Position numbers and translations under genes: made by a program. The notes below the pieces were generated by a model. That model did not search any database. It was not told the DNA's origin and saw nothing but the letters and a program-made list of their open reading frames with translations. Positions 8,979 through 17,809 of a stretch of DNA of 43,207 nucleotides are shown here, one piece after another; the first letter of the stretch is position 1, and each line of letters opens with the position of its first letter. Source of the stretch: CAUZFZ01 sp963579025 (GTDB lineage: Bacteria > Planctomycetota > Planctomycetia > Planctomycetales > Planctomycetaceae); assembly GCA_963579025.1 (NCBI GenBank), contig CAUZFZ010000086.1, positions 1 through 43,207 of the forward strand, in the 5' to 3' direction.

Positions 8979-8983
8979 CCTGG
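8979..8983. repeat. target-site duplication, right copy (CCTGG)
   Basis: This is the second copy of the 5-bp CCTGG duplication flanking the IS1182-like element (left copy at 7063-7067). It is the copy that belongs to the 5' part of the interrupted gene. Confidence 0.75.
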
Positions 8984-9894
8984 ACCGGCGTCGCGGACTG
9001 ATGTTCCACCGCCGCGTCAGGCGGAGCATGAGTCCAGAACCGCATCTGCTGAGGATCGTTCGGACCGACAAAGTCATCGCAAACCAGCGACTGACGTGTC
9101 CCTGTGACCTCGAACCACTTGCGAGTGGCCATGTCGTAGCCGCAGTCGAATGATGCCATGCAGTCGTTATCAAACCAGAGCATCGCACTCAGACCCAGGT
9201 CCACATTGTTGAACCAGCGTGCTGTGGCAATCACGCGAGTCGGTAGCGTGCCAAACGTCCACAGAATCGCCCGGACGCAATACCAGCCCAGGTCGCCCAT
9301 CGATCCGCCGCCCAGATCAGGCCGCAGTCGTAATTCCCAGGACTTCGATTCGGCGATTGAATGGGTCGCGTCAGCCGGTGCAAGGTGAGATGGATTTCCT
9401 GGCAGGTAGCGTTCAAGGTTCAGACTGAAGGCCGAAGTGACCCGCAGTACGTCTCCGAGCGATTCGTCGATGACGCGTCGCATGTCCTGTGCGCCGGGAT
9501 GGTGAACCCACATGGTCGCATCCATCAACTGCACATTGCTGTCCCGGCAGGCAGCGACGATCTGTTCGCCTTCGTCGGCGTTCATTCCGAGCGGTTTCTC
9601 GCACAGAACATGTTTGCCGGCTCTCGCGGCCTTGATACTCCATTCGGCGTGCATGGACGGAGGCAAAGGCACATAGACCGCATCGACACTCTCATCAGCG
9701 AGCAGCTCGTCGTATCTCCCGTAGCTGCGTTGAATATTATGCTCAGAAGCCCACGCAGTGGCTCGTGCCAGGGTCCGACTGGCGACAGCTGCGACTTCGG
9801 CGTTTTCAGTTGCGTGGATCGCGGCGACGACCTTACGGGCAATTCGTGCAGTCCCCAGGATGCCCCAGCGTATTGTTCGATCGGTGTCAGCCAT
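8979..9894 (-). pseudogene. Gfo/Idh/MocA oxidoreductase, 5' fragment (cut by IS)
   Basis: From ATG 9894 the protein begins MADTDRTIRWGILGTARIA, the Rossmann NAD(P)-binding motif. It continues with the CEKPLGMNADEGEQIV block, whose EKP lysine is the conserved catalytic or binding residue of the family, then GGGSMGDLGWYCVRA in the C-terminal alpha/beta domain. The gene is interrupted after TPVQ by the IS at 7068-8978. The frame then reads 57 foreign codons into the element and stops at 8806. Intact, the protein would have been 354 residues. Family members oxidise or reduce sugars and inositols with NAD(P); the substrate is unknown. As it stands the C-terminal ~50 residues are lost, so activity is doubtful. 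Confidence 0.88.
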
Positions 9895-10195
9895 ATTGCT
9901 CCAGCTCGTTGCAGCGTGCCCCTGGGTTGACGCACAGGCCGGCCTCCAAGCTGGCTCCCGGCCAGCCACATCCCCAGACGATGCAGACGTGGCTACGGCG
10001 TGGCTCTCGTGGCATCCGCCTCAAATCGTGTTGTGTGGGTGGTAGACAGTTCATGACGCGCGAGGCTCTGGGCCAATTCTTCGATGCTGTCACTCTACGG
10101 TATGCCGTTGAAAAACCGAGTCGGGTGGACCAGTTCAGTGTTCCGATACTCGGCATCGAGAGTCTGCGGCGTGGCGTTCGGCTGTTCGTGACCGA
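9895..10195. other. intergenic region, no gene recognised
   Basis: This 301-bp stretch lies between the amidohydrolase stop and the start of the disrupted oxidoreductase. Open frames cross it on both strands but none has recognisable sequence. It should hold the promoter of the oxidoreductase gene; I see no convincing -35/-10 pair. Confidence 0.4.
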
Positions 10196-13100
10196 TTAGT
10201 TCGTCGAACGGCCGCAACTGCAACCCGTCCCTACCGGCATGCGATAGCTGATCCCGTTGCCGACGTGCTTCCAAAAGAAGGCCGGTGCGTCCTGCTGCCC
10301 GCCCAGTTCGGTCATCGACTTTGAGTCGAAGATGCGACCATTTGCGATCGTCAGTTGAATACGTTCTGAATCACGTATCCTCTGAATCGGGTCTGCGTCC
10401 GGCTCCATGATGATGATGTCGGCCAGTTTGCCCGGCTCCAGTGAACCCAGGTCACCGTCCAGTCCCAGGTATCTGGCACCGTAAAGCGTGCCACATCGCA
10501 ATGCCTGCAACGGCGTCATTCCGCCTTGCACGAAGCTCCACATTTCCCAATGCGTGCAAATTCCATTCAACTGACCGTGTCCGCCGGCCTGAACGAGGCC
10601 ACCATCAGCCACGATTTGTCGGGCGATTTCGGCAACATGAATGTGGTTGTAATCCTCAAGCGGTGACTTCGCTCGTCGTCTGGATCGAGGATTCAGGATG
10701 TGTGGCGGAATAAACGTCTTGAGTCGCTCGTGTTTCCAAAGATCGTCGTGTTCATACCAGTATTGCTCACCGGAGATTCCACCATATGCCACGCTGAGTG
10801 TGGGTGTGTATCCAACGGCCGTGTTCCGCCACAGGTCCATGACATCGTCGTAGGCCGTTTGCACTGGGAGTGTATGCTCGATGCCCGTGTGGCCATCGAC
10901 GATCATTGTCATATTGTGCATGAACGTCGATCCGCCTTCTGGCACGACCATCATTTTGAGCTCACGCGCCGCAGCGATGACCTGCTGTCGCTGGTCTCGT
11001 CGAGGCTGGTTGTAACTTTTTACAGAGAACGCTCCCACGGCCTGCATTCGTTTCAGATGAAATACAGCGTCCTCCAGACTCTCGATTTCTGCTTTGAAGT
11101 TGCCCGCCGCACCATACAGGATTCGCCCCGTTGAAAACGTGCGAGGCCCGACGATTTGACCCGACTTTGTCAATTCACTGGCGGCAAAGATCGCTTGTGT
11201 ATCATTGGACGGATCGTGCACGGTCGTTACTCCGAACGACAGCCGTGCGTAGTCAATCCAATTGCGCTGCGGCGTAATCCCGGACGTCGCCTGTGAACCA
11301 TGGGCATGAGCATCGATGAATCCTGGCAACACTGTCTGGCCATCAATCCTGATAATGCGGATACCCATCGGAAGCTCAACGTCGTTGCGTGAACCGACAG
11401 CCGTAATTCGATTTGATTCGACAACGATGACGCCGTCCTCAATGATGCCAGGTGACCCCATCGACACGATCCGGCCACCGACCAATGCAAACGCTCCGGC
11501 CGGTCTTGCGTGACGGGCTGCAAAACCTATTTGCAGCGACTCCGGTTCCTCGGGAGTCTTTTTGTCGTCACCTTTAGATGGAACACTGCTGATACTGCGT
11601 GTGAGCAATTCGGAACCAAGCGACCAGTGCAGCGACTGTCCGTCACCGGAAAAATGAAGCCAGTCGCCTGCCTGCAGGCTCAACCTTCTGACCGGCAGCC
11701 CCTCGAATTTCGGTCCGACAGTAATGGGTTTCCCCGTCTTCACAAATGGAGCGAGGTACACATTGAACCGCTCGACGAATGCAATGTGCCTGCCATTTGG
11801 CGAAATACGATAGTCGGTCGCCCATTGACTTTTGTAATGCTCACGTTCCGTTTTCCCGTCCAGGTCTACCGAGTACAGCGTGCGGTTATCAGCGTCCTTC
11901 TCAGCTTTCGTCCGCTGAAGAAAGACGCGATCCGAATCTGGGCCGAATTGAGGGCGACTGCCAGTCTTTGCAATTCGCTCTGGTTGACCACCATTGACCG
12001 AGATTCTGTAGATTCCTGGATCGTGGGAATAGAGTGGTGACCTTAGTCGTCCACCACTTGTCTTCTCATAGACCACAGTCTTTCCATCGGGCGACAGGAC
12101 TGGGTTCACATAGTGACCGGGACGTACGGTTACCTGTCGATTGTCCCGAGGATCTGTAACTGAGGCGATGCGGACCGAGCCCAGCGTTTGATCGTTCCAG
12201 GTCGTATAGACAATGCGCTTTCCATCTCGAGTCCAATCCGGACAGAATTCGAATTCGTTGGATCGAGTGCTCAATCGCCGCGGTTCACCGTCTGGCAAAT
12301 CTCGGATGTAAATGTGACCAAGTGCCTGGAACACAACCTGCTTGCCATTAGGTGAAACTCGCACCCAGCGGAGCATCCGAACATCAAACTCATCGGGTGC
12401 CACCTGAACCGGATAGCGCACAACTTCGCTTATCGTCCGCGTATCCTTGATCCGGAATGGAATCACAGACTCTGTGCCGTCTACGACGCTGATTCGACGG
12501 ATTCTGCCTTTAGCCCAGATTACCAGTGACTGACCGTCCGGCATCCAGACGAAGGCCGGGTACACGCCGTGGATCGCCCAGGCTTCCTGCATGTCTCGTT
12601 CGAGCCGATCATAGATCAGCCTGACCGAACTGGTCTCCGTGTCGAACAGGTGCAGACCCGTCCTGGGACCAATTCGCCGCACAAATGCAATCAGCTTTCC
12701 ATTCGGAGACAGAGTTGGCCGACAGGCTCCGCCTGGCCCGGTGATGTATGGCTCACTTTCACCGGTCTCGAGATCCAGCCGTTTGATTGTGTAGATCTGG
12801 CCGTTTGAGTCCTTGTCGTATTGGAACGTGTCTCCTGAGGTCGAATCCTGTGAGTAGTAGAGATACTTGCCGTCGGGAGAAAATACTGGCTCGTTGACGT
12901 CCTTCTGGTCGTTCGGCCGCTCCGTCAGCTGGACGCCAGCCATCGCGTTCAGGCTGGCTGCGTCGCGATGGTACATCCATATCTCACCGGCACCGAGTGA
13001 ACGGCGGCTTGTAAAGTGCTTGCGGGCAACGATGTACTGATCGTCGGGAGACCAGGCCGGTCCGTTGAGGAGTCGAAATGACTCGTTAGTGATTTGTCGC

Positions 13101-13582
13101 AGTTCCTTTGTTGCACGTTCGATGATCCAGATGTTGTCGCCTGCCTTGCCGCCTTTCCCGTTTCGGTCACTCGTAAAGGCGATCCACTCGCCGTCGTGAC
13201 TGAAACGAGGCTGCATGTCCCACGCGATTCCCGACGTGAGTTTCTCTGGATAGCAATCACTGCCGTCGGCACCAGTGATCGGCATCACGTAGATGTCGCC
13301 GAGGAGGTCGAAGACAAGTTCGCAACCACTGGGATGGACATCGACAGTAATCCATGTGCCTTCGGACACGTCGATTGGTTGCTCTATGGATGGTCCCGGA
13401 GGCGACTCAATGGGCCACTCTTCTTTTTCCTCGTCAGCCGTCGCCCGAGAATGATCTTCCTCGGACTTGTTTGCCGAAGGTGCCTCCTTCGTAGTTTGCG
13501 CGTCAGTGCTTCCCTGAGAATACGACTGGCCGGCGAAAATTACGGTCATGCAAAGAGCACACACTCCGGTCCAACGTGACAT
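10196..13582 (-). CDS. TolB-propeller amidohydrolase, secreted
   Basis: ATG 13582 was chosen over an upstream TTG at 13594 because a signal peptide follows directly (MSRWTGVCALCMTVIFAGQS). The protein has 1128 residues. Residues ~65-670 contain repeated PD40/TolB-like blades (HPSGCELVFDL, RFSHDGEWIAFTSDRNG, SPDGKYLYYSQD, SPNGKLIAFVRR, SPDGKTVVYEKTSGG). From about 710 it is an amidohydrolase: GRIVSMGSPGIIEDGVIVV, then TVLPGFIDAHAHG with the metal-binding HxH near residue 756. FSVKSYN supplies a possible bridging lysine, and GHTGIEHT and AGGHGQLNG supply further histidines. The end, GSLEPGKLADIIIM, is typical of the family. Propeller-amidohydrolase fusions are usually secreted peptidase- or prolidase-like hydrolases; the substrate here is unknown. 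Confidence 0.9.
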   Translation of the reverse strand: MSRWTGVCALCMTVIFAGQSYSQGSTDAQTTKEAPSANKSEEDHSRATADEEKEEWPIESPPGPSIEQPIDVSEGTWITVDVHPSGCELVFDLLGDIYVMPITGADGSDCYPEKLTSGIAWDMQPRFSHDGEWIAFTSDRNGKGGKAGDNIWIIERATKELRQITNESFRLLNGPAWSPDDQYIVARKHFTSRRSLGAGEIWMYHRDAASLNAMAGVQLTERPNDQKDVNEPVFSPDGKYLYYSQDSTSGDTFQYDKDSNGQIYTIKRLDLETGESEPYITGPGGACRPTLSPNGKLIAFVRRIGPRTGLHLFDTETSSVRLIYDRLERDMQEAWAIHGVYPAFVWMPDGQSLVIWAKGRIRRISVVDGTESVIPFRIKDTRTISEVVRYPVQVAPDEFDVRMLRWVRVSPNGKQVVFQALGHIYIRDLPDGEPRRLSTRSNEFEFCPDWTRDGKRIVYTTWNDQTLGSVRIASVTDPRDNRQVTVRPGHYVNPVLSPDGKTVVYEKTSGGRLRSPLYSHDPGIYRISVNGGQPERIAKTGSRPQFGPDSDRVFLQRTKAEKDADNRTLYSVDLDGKTEREHYKSQWATDYRISPNGRHIAFVERFNVYLAPFVKTGKPITVGPKFEGLPVRRLSLQAGDWLHFSGDGQSLHWSLGSELLTRSISSVPSKGDDKKTPEEPESLQIGFAARHARPAGAFALVGGRIVSMGSPGIIEDGVIVVESNRITAVGSRNDVELPMGIRIIRIDGQTVLPGFIDAHAHGSQATSGITPQRNWIDYARLSFGVTTVHDPSNDTQAIFAASELTKSGQIVGPRTFSTGRILYGAAGNFKAEIESLEDAVFHLKRMQAVGAFSVKSYNQPRRDQRQQVIAAARELKMMVVPEGGSTFMHNMTMIVDGHTGIEHTLPVQTAYDDVMDLWRNTAVGYTPTLSVAYGGISGEQYWYEHDDLWKHERLKTFIPPHILNPRSRRRAKSPLEDYNHIHVAEIARQIVADGGLVQAGGHGQLNGICTHWEMWSFVQGGMTPLQALRCGTLYGARYLGLDGDLGSLEPGKLADIIIMEPDADPIQRIRDSERIQLTIANGRIFDSKSMTELGGQQDAPAFFWKHVGNGISYRMPVGTGCSCGRSTN

Positions 13583-14170
13583 TGGCGATCCCAATCAAGA
13601 TGTGTTGTTTGTTGTAGCGCGAACAGCGTGTCGTACAGCGAGCCGAACGGAGTCTGCGACAGTCGGTTCCACGCTGTTTCGTCTCGGCCTCAGCAATCGT
13701 TGCAGAATGACCGCCATTTTGCAGGGATCACTCTCCGAAATGACTCGTAACCTTCTACGTTCTCGCGGTGCTGGCTGTCCCGACATGCTGATTTTAACTG
13801 TCCGAATTCTCGACACTCCGGCTTGCCGAAATGACGGGACTCGCTGTGGACGCCAGATGCCGACAGGATCGCGGAATGTCGAAGCCAACTCGCACTCAAC
13901 TCCGGTGCTGAGTCACCAGTGGCGGTACTTGAATCAACTCGACTCGATAAGGCCGGTTAAAGAATTGGTCTCGTTCGACGTCGACCAGCACAACGCTTAA
14001 TTGTCACACTCCGCATTCAAAGACAGACGCCGGACGAGATGTACCTGGGAGCGGGCGAGCAAGTCCCATTAAAGCTGGAAGCATCACGGTTGGCCGCACG
14101 GCAGTCACGCTTGAAGGCGAACAGGGCAGTGAGGATAAGTGGCCCCCGGACACCGGACTTATTGTGCTTG
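13583..14170. other. 588-bp intergenic region, no gene recognised
   Basis: This region lies between the signalling-protein stop (14171) and the amidohydrolase start. A 150-codon open frame on the plus strand (13548-14000) has no protein-like composition and overlaps the amidohydrolase 5' end, so I do not call it. CCGAAATGAC occurs twice (about 13735 and 13828), and TTGCAG-containing stretches near 13700 vaguely resemble a sigma54 site but do not keep the GG and GC spacing. Confidence 0.4.
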
Positions 14171-15808
14171 TCAGACTCTGCGGTGGGGACCAGCGTCAAA
14201 GCCGTTCAACGGTCTCGATTCTTCGAGATGACGGGGATGGGCAGGAGCGTCAACGGTGCGGGACTTTCGTCCTTCCAGCCTGACGAACGCGACTGCGTTT
14301 CCGCCTCCCTTCTTGGCCTGATACATCGCGCCGTCGACCTCGCGGAGAATCGTCTCACAGGTCGGGTGTTTCCTGCCCGATGGATCGCAGATGAGCGCGC
14401 CAATACTGCTTGAAACCGTGGGCGCCTGATCGTTCCCCTGTGACGCGAGCCCGGCGATTCGTGAACGAATCCGCTCGGCAATCTGTTTCACCATGAATTC
14501 AGCCACATCGATGAGGATTACCAGAAACTCATCGCCGCCATAGCGGACCACGAAGTCGGAGGGCCTCACGGAAGTCTTCAGAACTTCGGCCACTTCGCAC
14601 AGAGTCTGATCGCCCTGTTGATGGCCGTGGGTGTCGTTGAGCTGCTTGAAACGATCAACATCGAGAAAGAGAAAACCCAGAGGTCGACCGCTCTCCCGGA
14701 AGCGTTTCAGCTCCAGGTTGATCGCATCCTCCAGAAATGCCCTGTTGTAGGTTCCCGTCAGGCTGTCCCGGCAGGCTGTTTCTTTCAGCTCCTTGCATTC
14801 GTTCAAGACTGTTTTCAGCCGACGTTTGCTCTCCGCAAGTTTGCGATGAGCCTGCACGGCTTCCAGTTGACTCTGTACGGCCAGCTTTGCCAATGCGGCC
14901 TGAGCTTCTGCAAGAATATCTTCCAACGGTGGAGCGTCGCCGATGTCGATGCCCATTGATATGGCCACTTCGCTGACACGACGATCAACTTCCGAGAACA
15001 GCTCAACCAGCTCATCCGGTGGTACGCCAAAGTGGCGAATCAGCGAATCGTCAATGACGCTGCGCTTGCATTCACGCGAATGGACGACGCTGGAAAAGTA
15101 ATCAGCAGTCTGACTTGATACGGCGAGCGCGACCGCGAGATGCGATTCATCCTCCGGCAGGTCCTGCGCGGCGTCTGCAGCTGCGGCGTGGTGACGTGAG
15201 ATTGCCTCCACAATCCCGTCTTCCAGATTCCACATGTGGCAGAGTTCCACACTGACATCAACATGCGTGAAACCGAAAGCGCATTGCTCAGACTTCTTTT
15301 CTGCCTGAAAGCCGCCTGAGGTACCGACGACATCGGCATACTGATTCTTTAAGCCGGCAAGCATGGCCAGCCTTCCAATGTCCTGCAGCATGCCGGCGAG
15401 GAACCACGTGGGCGGATCACTCGCGGAAATTCGCTGCGCAAGTAATTCGGCTGTCGTCGCCTGGATGAGCGAAGACCTCCAGATTCGCTGTGCATGGTGC
15501 CGCAACCTGAGGGAATCACCTGTCACACGGTTCCCGAGAGAGAAACCAAGGACAAGAGTTCTGACGAGAGACGCACCCAGTGCCGGGATGGCTGACTCGA
15601 CAGACGACACCTGGGTCCGGCGTCCAAACAGTGCGGAATTTGCCGTCTTCAGCAGCCTCGCGCTGATGGCGGGATCCGTTCTGACTGTTGCCGCAAGCTC
15701 GTCAAAATCCGGGTCATCCTGTCGAGCTATTTCGACAACCCGCATCGCGACCTCTGGAAGCGTTGGCAGGTCGCCAGAGAAAAGCAGTTTGTTGAGTCGT
15801 GTCCGCAC
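14171..15808 (-). CDS. HDOD-GGDEF signalling protein, probable diguanylate cyclase
   Basis: GTG 15808 was chosen because AGGTGG lies 4 bases upstream and the HDOD domain starts almost at once (NKLLFSGDLPTLPEVAMRVVEIA); an ATG at 15886 is an alternative. The product is 545 residues. Residues ~5-210 form an HDOD domain, a phosphodiesterase-like fold without the full catalytic HD pair (DPAISARLLKTANSALFG, FLAGMLQDIGRLAMLA). A helical linker follows (QSQLEAVQAHRKLAESKRR). The C-terminus is a GGDEF domain: DSLTGTYNRAFLEDAI, FLDVDRFKQLNDTHGHQQGD, and an intact GGDEF near residue 422 (RYGGDEFLVIL). The intact motif predicts c-di-GMP synthesis. I see no RxxD inhibitory site directly before the motif. 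The protein has no signal peptide and should be cytoplasmic. It stands alone in its transcription unit. Confidence 0.9.
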   Translation of the reverse strand: MRTRLNKLLFSGDLPTLPEVAMRVVEIARQDDPDFDELAATVRTDPAISARLLKTANSALFGRRTQVSSVESAIPALGASLVRTLVLGFSLGNRVTGDSLRLRHHAQRIWRSSLIQATTAELLAQRISASDPPTWFLAGMLQDIGRLAMLAGLKNQYADVVGTSGGFQAEKKSEQCAFGFTHVDVSVELCHMWNLEDGIVEAISRHHAAAADAAQDLPEDESHLAVALAVSSQTADYFSSVVHSRECKRSVIDDSLIRHFGVPPDELVELFSEVDRRVSEVAISMGIDIGDAPPLEDILAEAQAALAKLAVQSQLEAVQAHRKLAESKRRLKTVLNECKELKETACRDSLTGTYNRAFLEDAINLELKRFRESGRPLGFLFLDVDRFKQLNDTHGHQQGDQTLCEVAEVLKTSVRPSDFVVRYGGDEFLVILIDVAEFMVKQIAERIRSRIAGLASQGNDQAPTVSSSIGALICDPSGRKHPTCETILREVDGAMYQAKKGGGNAVAFVRLEGRKSRTVDAPAHPRHLEESRPLNGFDAGPHRRV

Positions 15809-16318
15809 GGATCCACCTGGCTGCTGGTACGCATGACAACACCTGCCAGAAATGTGTGTTCTGATCCCGCTCCCTGCATGAAGCATGCGGTGGCGGGCGG
15901 GAAGAATGTCCGTTCCGGAATCCTTGTCATCGGAACAACTGGTATCGAGTGAGGAGTTTGCCTCAACTCCCGAGGGGCCCGGCAACACTGCGGACGATCA
16001 GCGCGAGGATACCAACTGTTTCTTTGATAAGCGCTTCCATTTCCTTCCCACGCGACATCAGCGCGGAATATGACTTCTCGACGTGCTGGACGATGTCGTT
16101 TGAGCCTCACTCCATCCAGCCGCTCGATCAGATGCTGATTGACGAACAGTTCTCGCCGGCGACTGGGTCAGTCCGAACGACCGCAATGCTGGCACGCCAA
16201 ATGTGTGCCGACATACCCGTGAGAGGTCATGCTGGAATTGGGATCAGGATGGGCTCGAGTCAGTCCTGGCCTGGCTGCCATGGCTTCGCGACTGAGTTCG
16301 GAGAGTGGACCAGTGGTG
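15809..16318. other. 510-bp intergenic region, no gene recognised
   Basis: This region separates the DUF1552 stop from the HDOD-GGDEF start. Short open frames occur on both strands but none has coding character or a recognisable domain. A short palindrome, GGCACGCCAAATGTGTGCC near 16190, is the only structure noticed. Confidence 0.35.
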
Positions 16319-17722
16319 TCACAATGTCTCTGCAACCGTGCCGTCGCTGTCGGCAAACCTTTCTGTACTCACGCCAAGCCCCTGGAGCATCGTTACAAAC
16401 AGGTTTGATAATGGCCTGTCGACATGTGTGGCCTTTTTCTGCCACGGTTCAGACTTGCCGTCCCACGCACCTCCCTGCGCATTCGCTCCCGCCAGGTTGA
16501 GATACTGGCCATGCTTGAATCCCATGTTCTTTCCACCGGTCAGAATCAGGGGATAGTTCCGCGAGAGGTGAAAGGCGCTGGAGGCCGAGCCGAACAGAAG
16601 CAGCGTGTTGTCGAGCATACTTCCTTCTCCAGCCGGTTCCGGAGTCTGCTTGAGCTTCATCGCGAATCGGCCGTATTCCTCGTTCAGAAACCGGCAGTAG
16701 ATCCCGAACTTCTTCCATCCGTCCGGGTTCTTCGTTTCATGTGACAACTGATGAGCCAGGCTGAAACCGACGGCGCGGGCCAGATGGTCGCTTTTCCCAA
16801 CCCCGTTCTCCCGACCAATCTGGTAGGTGGCGACGCGGGTCGAATCGGTTTTGAACGCCAGATAGATCAACTCAAACATTGTCTGCACGTAGAGACGGGG
16901 TTCGTCGGGAGTCAGCTCAAGATTGAGATTGTCTGCGTCCCTCGTTGGCAGGGGCGTATTGATCCAGCGTTTCGCCTTCTCTACCTTGATCTCTGCCTCG
17001 CGCACAGAATCCAGATATTCGTCCAGGCTTTTCTGGTCCTGTGAAGAGAGTCTTTTCCGTAATCTTTGGGTATCGGCCAGCAGATCGTCCAGCGCGCTTT
17101 TACTCAGCGCGAGCCGGCGAGCCGCGTCTTCGTCACTCTTCACGAACAGCTTGTCGAAGACTCGCTTTGGCCGGTGTTCGGCGGGGATCGCTCTGCCGTT
17201 TCGACTGAACGACAGCGTGTGAGCACCGCGCGGCGTACCTGTGCCTCCGTCGGTCGACATCACCAGCGACGAAAACCGCGTCTGTTCTCCGACGTGTGCC
17301 GCGTACAACTGGTCCAGTGAAATCGTGTTCTTGTACGGTCCGTCATATGCGATTGCGGCTGCGGTCAGAAACTGGTCTGCATTCGAATGGCCGTGAATGC
17401 TGCGCACCGCCGGGTGAGAGAATCCGGAAAACACAGTGAGGTCATCCCGCAATGGCTCAAGGGGTGCAAGTACCTTCGTGAAGGTGAACTCTTTCCCGTT
17501 GCCCAGCGGGAACCAGGCCCAGTCCTTGTGTGCCGGGTCTTCGGGGAGTGGCATCGGGACGCCATCCGGGAAATAAAAGCAGGCCAGGCGTCGGGGTTGT
17601 GAAGTTTCGTCTGAGGCTTTGGCCAATGACGTCGCAAACGTTTCGAACAGAGGCAGCGCCAGCGCTAAACCGGTACCTCGAAGAAATCGACGACGATCAA
17701 GTGCATTCAGATTGAGAGTCAT
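16319..17722 (-). CDS. DUF1552 domain protein, Tat-exported (second copy)
   Basis: The protein has 467 residues from ATG 17722. The N-terminus carries a twin-arginine-type motif (LDRRRFLRGTG) and a hydrophobic segment (LALALPLFETFA). Family blocks match the first copy at 542-1846: CFYFPDGVPMP, WAWFPLGNGKEF, FSGFSHPAVRSIHGHSN, HTLSFSRNGRAIPAEHRP, NYPLILTGGKNMGFKHGQ, LSNLFVTMLQGLGV. It follows the DUF1592 gene by 87 bases on the same strand and is very likely co-transcribed with it. The conserved pairing suggests the two proteins act together in the cell envelope, but no reaction is known. Confidence 0.92.
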   Translation of the reverse strand: MTLNLNALDRRRFLRGTGLALALPLFETFATSLAKASDETSQPRRLACFYFPDGVPMPLPEDPAHKDWAWFPLGNGKEFTFTKVLAPLEPLRDDLTVFSGFSHPAVRSIHGHSNADQFLTAAAIAYDGPYKNTISLDQLYAAHVGEQTRFSSLVMSTDGGTGTPRGAHTLSFSRNGRAIPAEHRPKRVFDKLFVKSDEDAARRLALSKSALDDLLADTQRLRKRLSSQDQKSLDEYLDSVREAEIKVEKAKRWINTPLPTRDADNLNLELTPDEPRLYVQTMFELIYLAFKTDSTRVATYQIGRENGVGKSDHLARAVGFSLAHQLSHETKNPDGWKKFGIYCRFLNEEYGRFAMKLKQTPEPAGEGSMLDNTLLLFGSASSAFHLSRNYPLILTGGKNMGFKHGQYLNLAGANAQGGAWDGKSEPWQKKATHVDRPLSNLFVTMLQGLGVSTERFADSDGTVAETL

Positions 17723-17809
17723 GTCCGTACTTCTTCTGTTGATACTTCTGCAGGTTGGGTCGCCCGCCCCGACAACACGGCATGGTCGGTACGGAGTCCA
17801 ATCTTACTG

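Noticed and set aside
13695..13730. A possible sigma54 promoter (TTGCA-containing stretches)
   Set aside because: The GG and GC dinucleotides are not at the required spacing, and no sigma54 activator gene is nearby.
13548..14000. A 150-codon plus-strand open frame in the 13.6-14.2 kb gap
   Set aside because: Irregular composition, no domain, and overlap with the amidohydrolase 5' end.
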